Shown in pieces: positions 15,769 to 24,312 of a stretch of DNA of 64,000 nucleotides. Positions within the stretch are counted from its first letter, which is position 1, and every line of letters begins with the position of its first letter. Position numbers and translations under genes: made by a program. The notes below the pieces were generated by a model, which worked only from the letters and a program-made list of their open reading frames with translations, was not told the origin of the DNA and did no database searches. The stretch is from Paenibacillus_F sp047238265 (GTDB taxonomy: Bacteria; Bacillota; Bacilli; Paenibacillales; NBRC-103111): positions 310,001 through 374,000 of the forward strand of contig NZ_JBDFMM010000001.1 of the NCBI RefSeq assembly GCF_047238265.1, given 5' to 3'.

Positions 15769-17228
15769 CGAGCCTGTTTATTGCGGTCCTTAATATGAGC
15801 ATTACAGCCAGCTATGTCGCACTTGCAGTTATGATTACGAGATTGTTTTTAAAGCGGGCTCCTAAAATATTCTCCTACATTCTTTGGTCGGCCGTAGCCG
15901 TAAGACTGCTCATCCCTGTCAGCTTTACTTCAAGCTTCAGCCTGCTGCAGCCGATCCAACCTCAAGGAAAAGCCGGAACGGGATACCTGCAGTTTATTCC
16001 GCAGGATATGGGAATGCAGAACAATCCTACGATGGATGCCGGTATAAGCGGAATCAGTCATTTTATCAACTCGGCTCTTCCGGTTGCCGTGCCGGCGTCA
16101 AGCGTTAATCCCATGGGAGTCATTCTATGGATTGGAAGTATAATCTGGATAACGGGCACCGTCGCGCTCCTTTTTTATAGTGCTTTTTCTTACGTGAAAT
16201 TAAGATCCAGAATCCGAACGGCGACTCTCGTAAAAGGAAATATTTTTGAAACGGACCGAATCACGACACCGTTTGTCTGCGGTTTTCTGAAACCGAGAAT
16301 ATACATCCCGACCGGTCTTAGCGAGCATGAGCTGCCGTACATTTTACTGCATGAAGAGACCCATATCCGAAGACGGGATTATTGGCTGAAACCTCTGGCG
16401 TTCGTTATGCTTACTGTCCATTGGTTTAATCCTATTATGTGGCTGTCTTATGCGCTTATGAGCAAGGATATGGAAATGTCCTGTGACGAGAGTGTAGTGC
16501 AGAAGATGGGCGACCGGATTAAAGGAAGCTACTCCACAACCCTGCTTTCGCTTGCGGTAAGGGGGAGCGGGCTGCGGACCGGTAGTCCGCTTGCCTTCGG
16601 AGAGGGGAATATCAAGGCCAGGATTAAAAATATTCTCGCCTACCGTCAGCCCTCTTCCTGGATGGCCGCGGTTTCCGTGCTTATTATTGCGGCGCTTGTA
16701 CTAGGATGTTCAACTAATCCCAAGCCTTTGTCACAATCGTCCCGGATATCCCCGCAATCGCTCTATTCCGGATATGATATGGATATGCTTATGGGGAACA
16801 AAACGCTCTATGTAGGCAACAACATAAAGGTAGGCGGGCTACTCGGGGGGATGCCCAAGCCGGGCGGTTTGGAAGGCAAAGGAATTGAACTTCAAACGAA
16901 GGCTCAGCCTTACGGACTGACCGTCTATTATGAAATGAACGACGATACGGATGTAGTGGAAAACGGGGCGATGAGCGGTGAAGCGTTTTACCGCAATGCC
17001 GTCCTGCTGTTGAGCCTGATTGATAACGTCGACCGGATAACGTATTCCATTGCTGACAACACGGGACGTGGCGATGACTCGGCGTATAGTTTTACGCTCA
17101 CAAGAGAACAAGCCGATCAACGGCTTGGAGAAGATGTCAGGTCTTATGGCCAAGATCAGGCGAGCCTGCGGCAGCTAATCGATCGATTGGACCGATTGAA
17201 TTTCGGTGAAAGCGGGAGTGCGGTTTAG
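15765..17228 (+). CDS. M56-family membrane metallopeptidase (BlaR1/MecR1-like)
   Basis: A 487-residue sensor protease partner of the BlaI-like repressor. Four N-terminal membrane segments surround the cytosolic zinc-protease domain; the motif HEETH (about 196-200), followed by MSCDESV, matches the M56 zinc site. A further hydrophobic segment ending in LVLGCST (about 310-316) leads to an extracellular region of about 170 residues. That region lacks the penicillin-binding SxxK domain of true BlaR1, so the stimulus is probably not a beta-lactam, or is sensed differently. It is translationally coupled to the repressor. Confidence 0.88.
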   Translation: MTSLFIAVLNMSITASYVALAVMITRLFLKRAPKIFSYILWSAVAVRLLIPVSFTSSFSLLQPIQPQGKAGTGYLQFIPQDMGMQNNPTMDAGISGISHFINSALPVAVPASSVNPMGVILWIGSIIWITGTVALLFYSAFSYVKLRSRIRTATLVKGNIFETDRITTPFVCGFLKPRIYIPTGLSEHELPYILLHEETHIRRRDYWLKPLAFVMLTVHWFNPIMWLSYALMSKDMEMSCDESVVQKMGDRIKGSYSTTLLSLAVRGSGLRTGSPLAFGEGNIKARIKNILAYRQPSSWMAAVSVLIIAALVLGCSTNPKPLSQSSRISPQSLYSGYDMDMLMGNKTLYVGNNIKVGGLLGGMPKPGGLEGKGIELQTKAQPYGLTVYYEMNDDTDVVENGAMSGEAFYRNAVLLLSLIDNVDRITYSIADNTGRGDDSAYSFTLTREQADQRLGEDVRSYGQDQASLRQLIDRLDRLNFGESGSAV

Positions 17229-17419
17229 TCATGCAGGGTGCGGGGGGACGTTGGTTCGGTGATTGAATAGAGGGCGATCAATTTCGGACAAATGTTTCTG
17301 ATTATATATTAAAAGAGCAGAAAGAAGGACGGACCTTCGCTTCTGCTCTTTTTTAGGTTAAAACGTTTAATCCGGCTGATCATTTGGCCTATTTGCGTTT
17401 CCTATTTTTTAACACCCCC

Positions 17420-17451
17420 TTGACTCTCTCCTATACTGGAGACTGTATAAT
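17420..17451 (+). promoter_or_regulatory. MerR-type promoter with 20-bp spacer
   Basis: TTGACT (17420-17425) and TATAAT (17446-17451) are separated by an over-long 20-base spacer holding the dyad ACTCTCC/GGAGACT. This is the classic promoter design activated by DNA distortion by MerR-family regulators. Confidence 0.8.
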
Positions 17452-17476
17452 TATGGATGCAAGGAGGAGAGTCCAT

Positions 17477-18241
17477 TTGTACAGTATCGGGCAATTGGCC
17501 AAGAAGACGAACATATCCATAAGAACACTAAGATATTACGACGAGATCGGGCTGCTGAAGCCTGCCAAGGTGGCGGATTCGGGCTACCGGTATTATTCCG
17601 GGAGAGAGGTTAAGCTGCTCCGGCATATAGCGGCGTTGAAGGAATTGGGGTTTACGCTGAACGCGATCAAAAAGATGCTCTCTTCCGGGAAGGAATCCGG
17701 CGAGATCGACTGGAGGGCTTATCTGGATTTTGAACTGGCTGCCATAGCGGAGGAGAGAAGACGGCTGGACGAGATGGAGAAGCTTCTCCAAATTACACGG
17801 CACGCGTTCGAGATGAAGGGGGATGTCGAATCGGAGGACATTTTTCTTTTCATCCGGTCTTTGAATACGCCAGCCGAGAGCAGGGAAACGTTCCTGGCTC
17901 AAAATTTTACGGAAAAGGAGATCTCGATCATTAAAAATTTGCCGGACCTCAGCGCAGACGATCCGCGGAATATGGCGTGGGCGAAATTGATCCGGGAGGT
18001 CAAGGAGCATCTGCATGAGCCTCCGTCTTCGGCCGTTTCTCAAGAGCTTGCGGCTCGGATCGTAGAAATTTCGATGGATTGGTTTCAGCGGGATGAGGAA
18101 CTTATCGAGAAATACTGGACCTTAATCCGTCCCGATAAGGGCGAAGAAGCGAAGGTGTACGGCATGGACGCCGACGTGATGGAGTATATCGACCGGATTG
18201 TCGACTGGTACTTAGAACATTTGGAGGAGGCGGGGGCGTAA
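17477..18241 (+). CDS. MerR-family transcriptional activator
   Basis: A 254-residue regulator. The N-terminal winged helix reads YSIGQLAKKTNISIRTLRYYDEIGLLKP (about 2-29), followed by GYRYYSGREVKLL and a long coiled-coil linker. The C-terminal half resembles TipAS/Mta-like drug-binding domains. TTG 17477 is chosen because AAGGAGGAG lies 8 bases upstream and MerR proteins begin at this point; upstream frame extends to 17384 but overlaps the promoter. It directly precedes two SMR exporter genes, which it probably activates together with itself in response to a toxic cation or drug. Confidence 0.88.
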   Translation: MYSIGQLAKKTNISIRTLRYYDEIGLLKPAKVADSGYRYYSGREVKLLRHIAALKELGFTLNAIKKMLSSGKESGEIDWRAYLDFELAAIAEERRRLDEMEKLLQITRHAFEMKGDVESEDIFLFIRSLNTPAESRETFLAQNFTEKEISIIKNLPDLSADDPRNMAWAKLIREVKEHLHEPPSSAVSQELAARIVEISMDWFQRDEELIEKYWTLIRPDKGEEAKVYGMDADVMEYIDRIVDWYLEHLEEAGA

Positions 18242-18604
18242 ATGGAAGTCAAATCAGAAGCCAAATCGGAAGTACGGATGAGTGAAGGAAGGGCCTGGCT
18301 CTATGTGATCCTGGGGGGTGTGCTTGAGATTGTGTGGGCGAGCGGCTTCAAATACGAGACTGTTCCTGGCATTGCCGTTCTTATCGCCTTGCTGACGAGC
18401 TTCGAGCTAATCATTAAAGCGACCAAGGTTTTACCGGTAGGGACGGTATATGCCGTGTTTGCGGGAATGGGAACGCTGGGGACTACGATTGTGGAAATCA
18501 TTATGTCCGGGGGTGACGTCAGCCTGTTACGGATTGTTTTCATTCTGCTGCTGCTGGCTTTTATCGTCGGTTTGAAATTGTCGGGTAAAGGAAGTGAAAC
18601 GTGA
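18242..18604 (+). CDS. SMR-family efflux subunit (YkkC-like)
   Basis: A 120-residue small multidrug resistance protein with four membrane helices. The first helix carries the essential Glu in GGVLEIVWASGFK, and the SMR signature PVGTVYAVFAGMGTLGTTIVE follows. It starts at the base after the MerR stop. An internal ATG at 18278 (MSEGRAW) is a possible alternative start that removes a charged 12-residue leader. The pair with the next SMR gene suggests a YkkCD-type heterodimer. Confidence 0.88.
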   Translation: MEVKSEAKSEVRMSEGRAWLYVILGGVLEIVWASGFKYETVPGIAVLIALLTSFELIIKATKVLPVGTVYAVFAGMGTLGTTIVEIIMSGGDVSLLRIVFILLLLAFIVGLKLSGKGSET

Positions 18605-18918
18605 TGGATTGGCTGCTGCTTATCTCGGCGGGACTGCTGGAAGTGATCGGGGTGATCGGAATCAAACGGGTCGCCCAAAAAAACAATATCACGAACAATA
18701 TTATTCTTATCGGGGGATTTATCGTCAGCTTCCAGCTGCTTATCCGGGCAATGGAAACGATCCCTTTGGCGACGGCTTACGCGGTATGGACAGGGATCGG
18801 GACGGTTGGGGCGGCTGTTGTGGGAATGCTATTTTTCAAGGAACCGAGAGGCTGGATGCGGATCGGCTGTATTCTGGGTATTATATTTTCCGTCGGCGGC
18901 TTGAAATTGGCCGGTTAA
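18604..18918 (+). CDS. SMR-family efflux subunit (YkkD-like)
   Basis: Second SMR protein, 104 residues, four membrane helices, with the essential Glu in AGLLEVIGVIGIK and the motif PLATAYAVWTGIGTVGAAVVG. Its ATG overlaps the stop of the preceding gene (TGATG), which suggests coupled translation and equal amounts of both subunits, as expected for heterodimeric SMR pairs. A strong terminator follows at once, closing the merR-smr-smr operon. Confidence 0.88.
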   Translation: MDWLLLISAGLLEVIGVIGIKRVAQKNNITNNIILIGGFIVSFQLLIRAMETIPLATAYAVWTGIGTVGAAVVGMLFFKEPRGWMRIGCILGIIFSVGGLKLAG

Positions 18919-18927
18919 ATAAGTAGA

Positions 18928-18951
18928 GGAGCTGCGGCGGCAGCTCCTTTT
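18928..18951 (+). terminator. Intrinsic terminator
   Basis: GGAGCTGC/GCAGCTCC stem followed by TTTT, just after the SMR pair. Confidence 0.8.
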
Positions 18952-18971
18952 GTGTTATCTCTTCAAACCGA

Positions 18972-19286
18972 TCATAGCTGATTGCTGTAAAATTGAGGTG
19001 CCGTTTGCTGCACGGGGTATGTGTAGTGAGAAGCTCCTGTGTAAGATAGGGTGGATTGCCCGGGGAAATATGGAGCAGTTGTTCCTTGATTATTTTCTCG
19101 AAAAAAGAAAGGGTTAAAGAAGGGAGTGAAAAAAGGATTAAAAAAGGGAGTAAAGAAAGGATTAAAGAAGGGGGTTCCAAAGCCTCCAAATCCGAAAGGA
19201 CTTCCAAACCCTCCATGCCCGAATCCTCCGGCTCCAAACCCTCCATGCCCAAAACCACCGGGTCCAAACCCTCCGTGAAAACTCAT
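18972..19286 (-). CDS. Gly-Phe repeat protein, possible spore coat component
   Basis: A 104-residue low-complexity protein. Residues about 5-30 are built from HGGFG-type repeats and about 35-62 from alternating NPFFTPFF units; the tail is Gln/Thr/Tyr-rich. No signal peptide or enzyme motif. Such Gly- and aromatic-rich small proteins are common in Bacillales spore coats, but this role is inferred from composition only. ATG 19286 has an excellent AGGAGG site about 9 bases upstream, supporting real expression. Confidence 0.7.
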   Translation of the reverse strand: MSFHGGFGPGGFGHGGFGAGGFGHGGFGSPFGFGGFGTPFFNPFFTPFFNPFFTPFFNPFFFRENNQGTTAPYFPGQSTLSYTGASHYTYPVQQTAPQFYSNQL

Positions 19287-19481
19287 ATGAGCCGCCTCCT
19301 ATTTCATGGTGTAGGTATTTGTATTTGACCTTGATATTCTATGGGCTCCTGTCACAACCGGTGCCTGACTGAGGTGACTCTTCCAAATTCCGATGAGCTT
19401 AGGTTAAACCTCCCCTCTTGTGGTATACTTAAAGAATCGGTCAAGAAATGTACTGGCTAAGATTAGGAAGGTTGCCGTCTT

Positions 19482-19705
19482 ATGCAAGCATTCCAGGATT
19501 GGAATCAAAAGGTGAAAAAGACGTTTAATGCGACGAGTAACGAAGTTGTGTTGACGGTTACGGAAGCCGGAAATTTACTGGGTCTGTCCAAAGATCAGAT
19601 GAAAACCTTCGTAGATAAAATGCACTGACCAAGGTGCCGATTATGAGAAGCGTTCACAGGTACCTTTTATTGAAAAAGGAAATAGACGAACTGCTGAAGA
19701 GATAA
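19482..19705 (+). pseudogene. Small helix-turn-helix (excisionase-like) gene with frameshift
   Basis: The first frame (19482-19628) gives 48 residues ending in the helix VTEAGNLLGLSKDQMKTFVDKM and a stop. Shifting frame at the stop restores the rest of a MerR/excisionase-type winged helix, ALTKVPIMRSVHRYLLLKK, followed by EIDELLKR, ending at 19705. Insertion of one G in ATGCAC (to ATGGCAC near 19621) would repair it. The total length (224 bases) is one short of a multiple of three. A terminator follows immediately. It is either a recent pseudogene or an assembly error. Confidence 0.7.
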
Positions 19706-19729
19706 AACACCTGGATAAGGTGTTTTTTT
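19706..19729 (+). terminator. Intrinsic terminator
   Basis: AACACC/GGTGTT stem with seven-base loop and a T7 run. Confidence 0.75.
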
Positions 19730-19796
19730 GTTGATGGGCCTGTTTAAGGGTAACAATAGACTGGAAGGGTATCGCTTAGAAGGGAGGGCGTTTGGT

Positions 19797-20477
19797 ATGA
19801 ACGACCGTGCGGGAACCGAACCTACAGAGCTTATTTTGCCGGAGAAAAAAATACAAGCGGCCACTCTCGGCATGGGCTGTTTCTGGAGTCCGGACGCCTT
19901 GTTCGGCCATCTGCCGGGTGTTATCCGCACCAAGACGGGTTATGCGGGCGGAACTGCGGAAAGGCCCACATACCGTGATATGGGAGACCATACGGAGACG
20001 GTAGAGCTGGATTTTGATCCTGCGGTGATTACGTTTGAGGATATTCTGGACGTGTTCTGGGACCATCATAACCCAATGAATATTAACGGATACAAAGGGC
20101 GGCAGTATTTGTCCCTGATTTTATATCATAACGCAGAGCAGCGGGAGGCCGTACAGACGGTAATCTCCAGGCGTAAAAAGCAGGGAAGTTCGAGGGCGGA
20201 GACAGAGACGGAAGTGGCCCTTTACTCGGTTTTTTATCCGGCTGAAGAGCGGCATCAGAAATATTATCTGAAAAGATTCCCCGATGCCCTCGACAAGCTC
20301 GGCACGTTGTACCCTTCTCACCGCGAGCTGGTGAGTTCGACTTTGGCGGCGCGGCTGAACGGACTGGCCAAAGGGTATACGAGCCTGGAGCGGGTTGCCG
20401 GAGAGATCAGGGAGTGGCCGATGGAGGCCGCGGCCCGGCAGAAGGTTCTCGATCTGATCCGGCAGATCCGGTGGTAG
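19797..20477 (+). CDS. msrA: Peptide-methionine (S)-S-oxide reductase-like protein
   Basis: MsrA repairs oxidised methionine. The 226-residue product has the catalytic segment GMGCFWSPDALFG (about 26-38; the common form is GCFWxxE, here Pro-Asp follows Ser), then GYAGGTAERPTYRDMGDHTETVELDFDP and FWDHHNP, all family hallmarks. Because the Glu after GCFW is changed to Asp, it belongs to a divergent branch and activity may differ. The C-terminal 70 residues extend beyond classic MsrA. ATG 19797 has AGGGAGGG 8 bases upstream. Confidence 0.82.
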   Translation: MNDRAGTEPTELILPEKKIQAATLGMGCFWSPDALFGHLPGVIRTKTGYAGGTAERPTYRDMGDHTETVELDFDPAVITFEDILDVFWDHHNPMNINGYKGRQYLSLILYHNAEQREAVQTVISRRKKQGSSRAETETEVALYSVFYPAEERHQKYYLKRFPDALDKLGTLYPSHRELVSSTLAARLNGLAKGYTSLERVAGEIREWPMEAAARQKVLDLIRQIRW

Positions 20478-20481
20478 TCAG

Positions 20482-20625
20482 TCAGTCCGCGGAGGCCAAT
20501 ACCGGATTACAGAGTTCCCGAGCGCAGCAGGGGCACTTGAATACGATGCCATCGGGTTGCGGGGAACGAGTGAGGGTTTGGCGGCATCCGCGGTATGAAC
20601 AGATGCTGGAGCACTCTTTTGTCAG
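20482..20625 (-). CDS. Cys-rich small protein after arsM (uncertain start or frameshift)
   Basis: A 47-codon frame on the arsM strand with seven cysteines, including FKCPCCARELC and ECSSICSYRGC, resembling a small zinc ribbon. It has no standard start: translation would begin at CTG 20625, which overlaps the arsM stop. An ATG at 20629 would give MTDK and join this frame if one A were removed from the following AAAA. It may be a coupled arsenic-operon accessory gene with a frameshift. Not recognised; treat as a candidate. Confidence 0.35.
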   Translation of the reverse strand: MTKECSSICSYRGCRQTLTRSPQPDGIVFKCPCCARELCNPVLASAD

Positions 20626-21483
20626 TCATTAGCGCCTGAAGGCTTGACGGCCTGGATAACCGCCGAGACAATGTACCGGTCTATCGCAGCCCCGGGAACC
20701 CAGTCTTTAATAAATGCTTTGGACTGGTCTTTCGGTTCGATAGAAATGCCGGTAAAGCCGCTGTTTTGCAGCAGACGCTCCACATCCTCAATAGAAGAAG
20801 CGCCGGAAATACAGCCGGAGTGAAGATCGTTTATGTCGTTCCTGATCTCCTCCGGAAGCTCGGCGGTGGTAACGATATCGGAAACGGCGAGTCTGCCTCC
20901 AGGCTTAAGGACGCGGAAAGCTTCGCGGAACACCTGCTGTTTATCCGGCGAGAGGTTGATGACACAGTTGGAGATAATCACATCGACTGCGCTGTCGCCG
21001 ACGGGCAGATGTTCAATTTCTCCGAGCCGGAAGCTGGTGTTGGAGAAATTGCCCTTCTCCGCGTTGCGGCGCGCGCGGGTAACCATCTCGGGAGTCATGT
21101 CGACTCCGATGACACGGCCTGCCGCACCTACCTGCCGGGAAGCCAGGAAGCAGTCGAATTCCCCGCCGCTGCCCAAATCCAGCACGGTTTCGCCGGGTTT
21201 CAGTGCCGCTATGGCTTGGGGATTTCCGCATCCGAGGCCCAGATTGGCACCTTCGGGCACGGCACTCAGACTCCTCGCCGGAATAGCCCAGCTTAGCCGA
21301 AATGGCATCGAAATCGGCGGGGGTACCGCAGCAGCTTTCCGTCTGGTTTTCTGCCTGGCTTTCTGCGGACGGCGTTCCCGTAGAGCAGCAGGTCGTCAAC
21401 GGGATGGATTTGATGGCTACTTCTTTGTATTTGCTGCGTACATTGTGACGAATCAGATCGTGGTCGCGGTTTGCTTTTGTCAT
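20622..21483 (-). pseudogene. arsM: Arsenite S-adenosylmethionine methyltransferase, frameshifted
   Basis: ArsM methylates arsenite using S-adenosylmethionine. The N-terminal part (from ATG 21483, AAGGAG 8 bases upstream) reads MTKANRDHDLIRHNVRSKYK and reaches KLGYSGEES; the rest, LSAVPEGANLGLGCG through the SAM site LDLGSGGEFDCFL, ISNCVINLSPDKQQV and SGCISGASS, is in another frame. One extra base near 21270 (AGCT read as AGACT on the plus strand) explains the shift; removing it gives an ordinary 286-residue ArsM with its conserved cysteines. The gene follows a MarR-type regulator and a shared operator. It is either inactivated or an assembly error. Confidence 0.9.
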
Positions 21484-21523
21484 GATAATCACTCCTTAAA
21501 CTATAAATAGGTCGCTAATATAC

Positions 21524-21536
21524 TTGCAAAATGCAA
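21524..21536. promoter_or_regulatory. Dyad operator upstream of arsM
   Basis: TTGCA-AAA-TGCAA, within a 17-base block TTGCAAAATGCAAATAT that recurs exactly upstream of the MarR-type regulator gene (22040-22056). Confidence 0.7.
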
Positions 21537-21553
21537 ATATTAATCGGAAAAGC

Positions 21554-22003
21554 TTACCCCGAAACCGGGGCACAGCAGCGGCTGGATTTCCCCATCGCGT
21601 CGTTGAACAGCTTTATGGAACGGATCAGCGTTTCCTTTTCGAAATCACTCATATAAGAAAAAACTTCTTCGAGATAATCTTTCATCTGAGTATCGATCGC
21701 GGTCGCGACGAATTTTCCTTCCGTGGTCAAAGAAAGCGTGTGAATACGCCGGTCGACAGGATCGGGCGTTTTTTGAATAAGCTTCATTTTGATCAGAGAC
21801 TGCACCTGCCGGCTGAAGGTTGTAATATCGGTTCCGAGCGTCTCCGCTATCTGCTGCATGGAAGGCTTGTGCAGGCGGTCGATTTCATAAAGAATGTGAC
21901 TTTGGACAAGAGATATATCGCATCCGCCCACTGTACAGCAGTTCTTGTTAAGCAGCCCGAAACGCCGGGTCATCACTTGGAAAAGCTCGCGTTCATCCTG
22001 CAT
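21554..22003 (-). CDS. MarR-family regulator with cysteine clusters
   Basis: A 149-residue winged-helix regulator: PSMQQIAETLGTDITTFSRQVQSLIKMKLIQKTPDPVDRRIHTLSLT (about 46-92) is the DNA-binding wing region. Unusual for MarR are the cysteine clusters NKNCCTVGGCD (about 20-30) and SSRCCAPVSG at the C-terminus, which could bind arsenite or another thiophilic agent. It is the first gene of a minus-strand unit with arsM and is divergent from arsB. ATG 22003 follows AGGAGGTGA; the frame extends to 22024 without a better site. Matching dyads lie before it and before arsM, consistent with autoregulation. Confidence 0.85.
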   Translation of the reverse strand: MQDERELFQVMTRRFGLLNKNCCTVGGCDISLVQSHILYEIDRLHKPSMQQIAETLGTDITTFSRQVQSLIKMKLIQKTPDPVDRRIHTLSLTTEGKFVATAIDTQMKDYLEEVFSYMSDFEKETLIRSIKLFNDAMGKSSRCCAPVSG

Positions 22004-22039
22004 AGCTATCACCTCCTGCATCATTTATACAGCATATAA

Positions 22040-22052
22040 TTGCAAAATGCAA
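22040..22052. promoter_or_regulatory. Dyad operator between the MarR-type gene and arsB
   Basis: Second copy of TTGCA-AAA-TGCAA, 36 bases upstream of the MarR-type start and 157 bases upstream of arsB. Confidence 0.7.
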
Positions 22053-22209
22053 ATATATTATGAGTGCAGAAATGGAGGTTGTATATATAAACATATGGTT
22101 ATATAATAATGTCGGTTTCTTATTGTTTTAAAATATCCCGGATTACAGCGTTTTATAACAAAAAATAAATTTCAGCAATGATCGCAGCGATAAATTGGAG
22201 GTTGGAGCA

Positions 22210-23508
22210 GTGAGTACGGTAGTTTGGGCGGGTCTTATTTTTATCATTACATTGACGCTGATTATTTGGCAGCCCCGAAACTTGTCTATCGGCTGGTCGG
22301 CGTGCGGCGGAGCGGCTGCGGCCCTTCTTGCGGGGGTGGTCACTCTTCAGGATGTTTGGGATGTTACGGACATCGTCTGGAACGCCACCCTGACATTCGT
22401 GGCCATTATCCTGATCTCGCTGATTTTGGACCGGATCGGCTTTTTTGAGTGGGCGGCTCTTCATATGGCAAAAGCGGCTAAGGGGAGCGGGCTTCGCATG
22501 TTTGTTTACGTGTCGGTGCTGGGAGCCTTTGTCTCGGCTTTCTTTGCCAATGACGGAGCCGCGTTGATTCTGACTCCGATTGTGCTGGCGATGGTGAGGG
22601 CGCTGCGCTTCGACGAGAAGAAGGTGTTCCCGTTCATTATTGCGGGCGGATTTATCGCGGACACGACGTCGCTTCCGCTGGTCGTCAGCAATCTGGTGAA
22701 TATCGTTTCGGCAGACTATTTCGGAATCAGTTTCATGGAATATGCCGGGAGAATGATGGTGCCGAATTTATTTTCGCTGGCTGCCAGCATTCTGGTGCTG
22801 TATCTTTTATTCCGGAAAAGCATTCCCCGGCATTTTGATGCGCAGCAGGTGAGAAAACCGGCGGACGCGCTTAAAGATCCAGCGATGTTCCGCCTGTCGT
22901 GGGTGGTGCTTGGAGTTCTGCTGGCCGGGTATTTCGTCAGCGAGTTTCTGAGCATACCGGTGTCGGTCATTGCCGGAGTTATTGCCGTCTTCTTCCTGCT
23001 GATGGCCCGCAGAAGCGCGGCGGTTCCGGTACGGGAAGTGGTAAAAGGCGCCCCGTGGGCGATCGTTTTTTTCTCCATCGGGATGTACGTTGTTGTATAC
23101 GGGCTGCGCAATGCGGGCTTAACCGATCTGCTGGCCGGTGTTATTCAGGCTGCGGCCGACCGGGGGGTGTTCGCGGCGACGATGGGGATGGGCTTTCTTG
23201 CCGCGCTGATTTCATCGCTCATGAACAATCTGCCTACCGTTATGATTGACGCTCTCGCTATTGACGCCACCCGTGCGGCAGGTATCACGAAAGAAGCGTT
23301 GATCTACGCGAATGTGATCGGCTCTGATCTGGGGCCCAAAATTACCCCGATCGGTTCGCTGGCCACGCTGCTCTGGCTTCATGTCCTGAATTCCAAAGGG
23401 GTGAAAATCTCTTGGGGCACTTATTTTAAAACGGGTATTCTTCTTACCGTTCCTACCCTGTTTATTACACTGCTGGGGCTGTACTTCTGGCTAAGGATAG
23501 TAGCGTAA
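22210..23508 (+). CDS. arsB: Arsenite efflux permease ArsB
   Basis: A 432-residue integral membrane protein of the ArsB/NhaD superfamily with about 11-12 membrane helices, exporting arsenite. Conserved stretches include FFANDGAALILTPIVLAM (about 107-124), SLMNNLPTVMIDALAI and NVIGSDLGPKITPIGSLATLLW. GTG 22210 is selected because GGAGGT lies 7 bases upstream; the frame opens at TTG 22195 inside that ribosome site. arsC follows after 46 bases, giving an arsBC unit divergent from the MarR-type gene. Confidence 0.93.
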   Translation: MSTVVWAGLIFIITLTLIIWQPRNLSIGWSACGGAAAALLAGVVTLQDVWDVTDIVWNATLTFVAIILISLILDRIGFFEWAALHMAKAAKGSGLRMFVYVSVLGAFVSAFFANDGAALILTPIVLAMVRALRFDEKKVFPFIIAGGFIADTTSLPLVVSNLVNIVSADYFGISFMEYAGRMMVPNLFSLAASILVLYLLFRKSIPRHFDAQQVRKPADALKDPAMFRLSWVVLGVLLAGYFVSEFLSIPVSVIAGVIAVFFLLMARRSAAVPVREVVKGAPWAIVFFSIGMYVVVYGLRNAGLTDLLAGVIQAAADRGVFAATMGMGFLAALISSLMNNLPTVMIDALAIDATRAAGITKEALIYANVIGSDLGPKITPIGSLATLLWLHVLNSKGVKISWGTYFKTGILLTVPTLFITLLGLYFWLRIVA

Positions 23509-23554
23509 AAGCAGGCGGGAGCGTCAGGGAATAAAAGATAAGGGAGGCACGAGC

Positions 23555-23974
23555 ATGCCAAAGAAAACGATCTATTTCTTATGCACGGGAAATTCCTGCC
23601 GGAGTCAGATGGCGGAGGGCTGGGCCAAGAAGCTGCTTGGCGCGGACTGGAACGTTCACAGCGCGGGCATTGAGGCACACGGGCTTAATCCGGGCGCAGT
23701 GGAAGCGATGAAGGAAGCGGGCGTAGACATTTCGGGCCAGACGTCGGACAAAATCGATCCGTCGCTGCTTGACCGGGCCGATCTTGTCGTCACCCTGTGC
23801 GGAAATGCCGCCGACCGCTGTCCCGTGACGCCCCCGCATCTCCGGCGCGAGCACTGGGGCTTCGACGATCCTGCCAAAGCGCAGGGCACGGAGGCGGAGA
23901 AGCGGGCTGTTTTCGGGCGGGTGCGCGATGAAATCGGGGAGCGCATTCGACGTTTTGCCGCCACAGGCGAATAA
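23555..23974 (+). CDS. arsC: Arsenate reductase, thioredoxin-coupled
   Basis: A 139-residue low-molecular-weight phosphatase-fold reductase that converts arsenate to arsenite for export by ArsB. The catalytic loop FLCTGNSCRSQMAEGW gives Cys10 and Cys15, and the redox pair is VTLCGNAADRCP (about Cys82 and Cys89), as in the Bacillus/Staphylococcus pI258 type. Length fits. GGGAGGC precedes ATG 23555. A terminator follows. Confidence 0.95.
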   Translation: MPKKTIYFLCTGNSCRSQMAEGWAKKLLGADWNVHSAGIEAHGLNPGAVEAMKEAGVDISGQTSDKIDPSLLDRADLVVTLCGNAADRCPVTPPHLRREHWGFDDPAKAQGTEAEKRAVFGRVRDEIGERIRRFAATGE

Positions 23975-23977
23975 ATA

Positions 23978-24026
23978 AAACCGCCAAAGCGGACCGGCTT
24001 GGAAGCTGATCTGCCGGCGGTTTTTT
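23978..24026 (+). terminator. Intrinsic terminator of arsBC
   Basis: AAACCGCC (23978-23985) pairs with GGCGGTTT, followed by a T-run to 24026; the loop contains further pairing. Confidence 0.7.
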
Positions 24027-24278
24027 GCTTTTTGCAGAGGTTAAAAAGCAATGCTCTCCATAGGCTGAGCGAAGCAAACCTGCCGCTCCAAATGTTTTCA
24101 TGGTGTTCGATAATTTTAGAAGCCGGCTTTTTCTAAGTATAGCCCGCCGTGATGGTGAAATCAGCAGGTGTTTGGTGCCAAGGGTGTGGGAGAGGATGAA
24201 GGTTCACCGGGCGAGTTACTGCAAGCGAACAACGTATTTTAGCCATAAAGGATGGCGGGCGATTGACGGAATGCCGGG

Positions 24279-24306
24279 TTTACAAATCTATAAATCTAGA
24301 TATAAT
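24279..24306 (+). promoter_or_regulatory. Promoter and operator of the ArsR-type gene
   Basis: TTTACA (24279-24284) and TATAAT (24301-24306) with 16-base spacing. The spacer holds the dyad ATCTA-N6-TAGAT (24286-24301). The -10 ends six bases before the ATG, so the transcript may be nearly leaderless. Confidence 0.7.
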
Positions 24307-24312
24307 AGGAGC

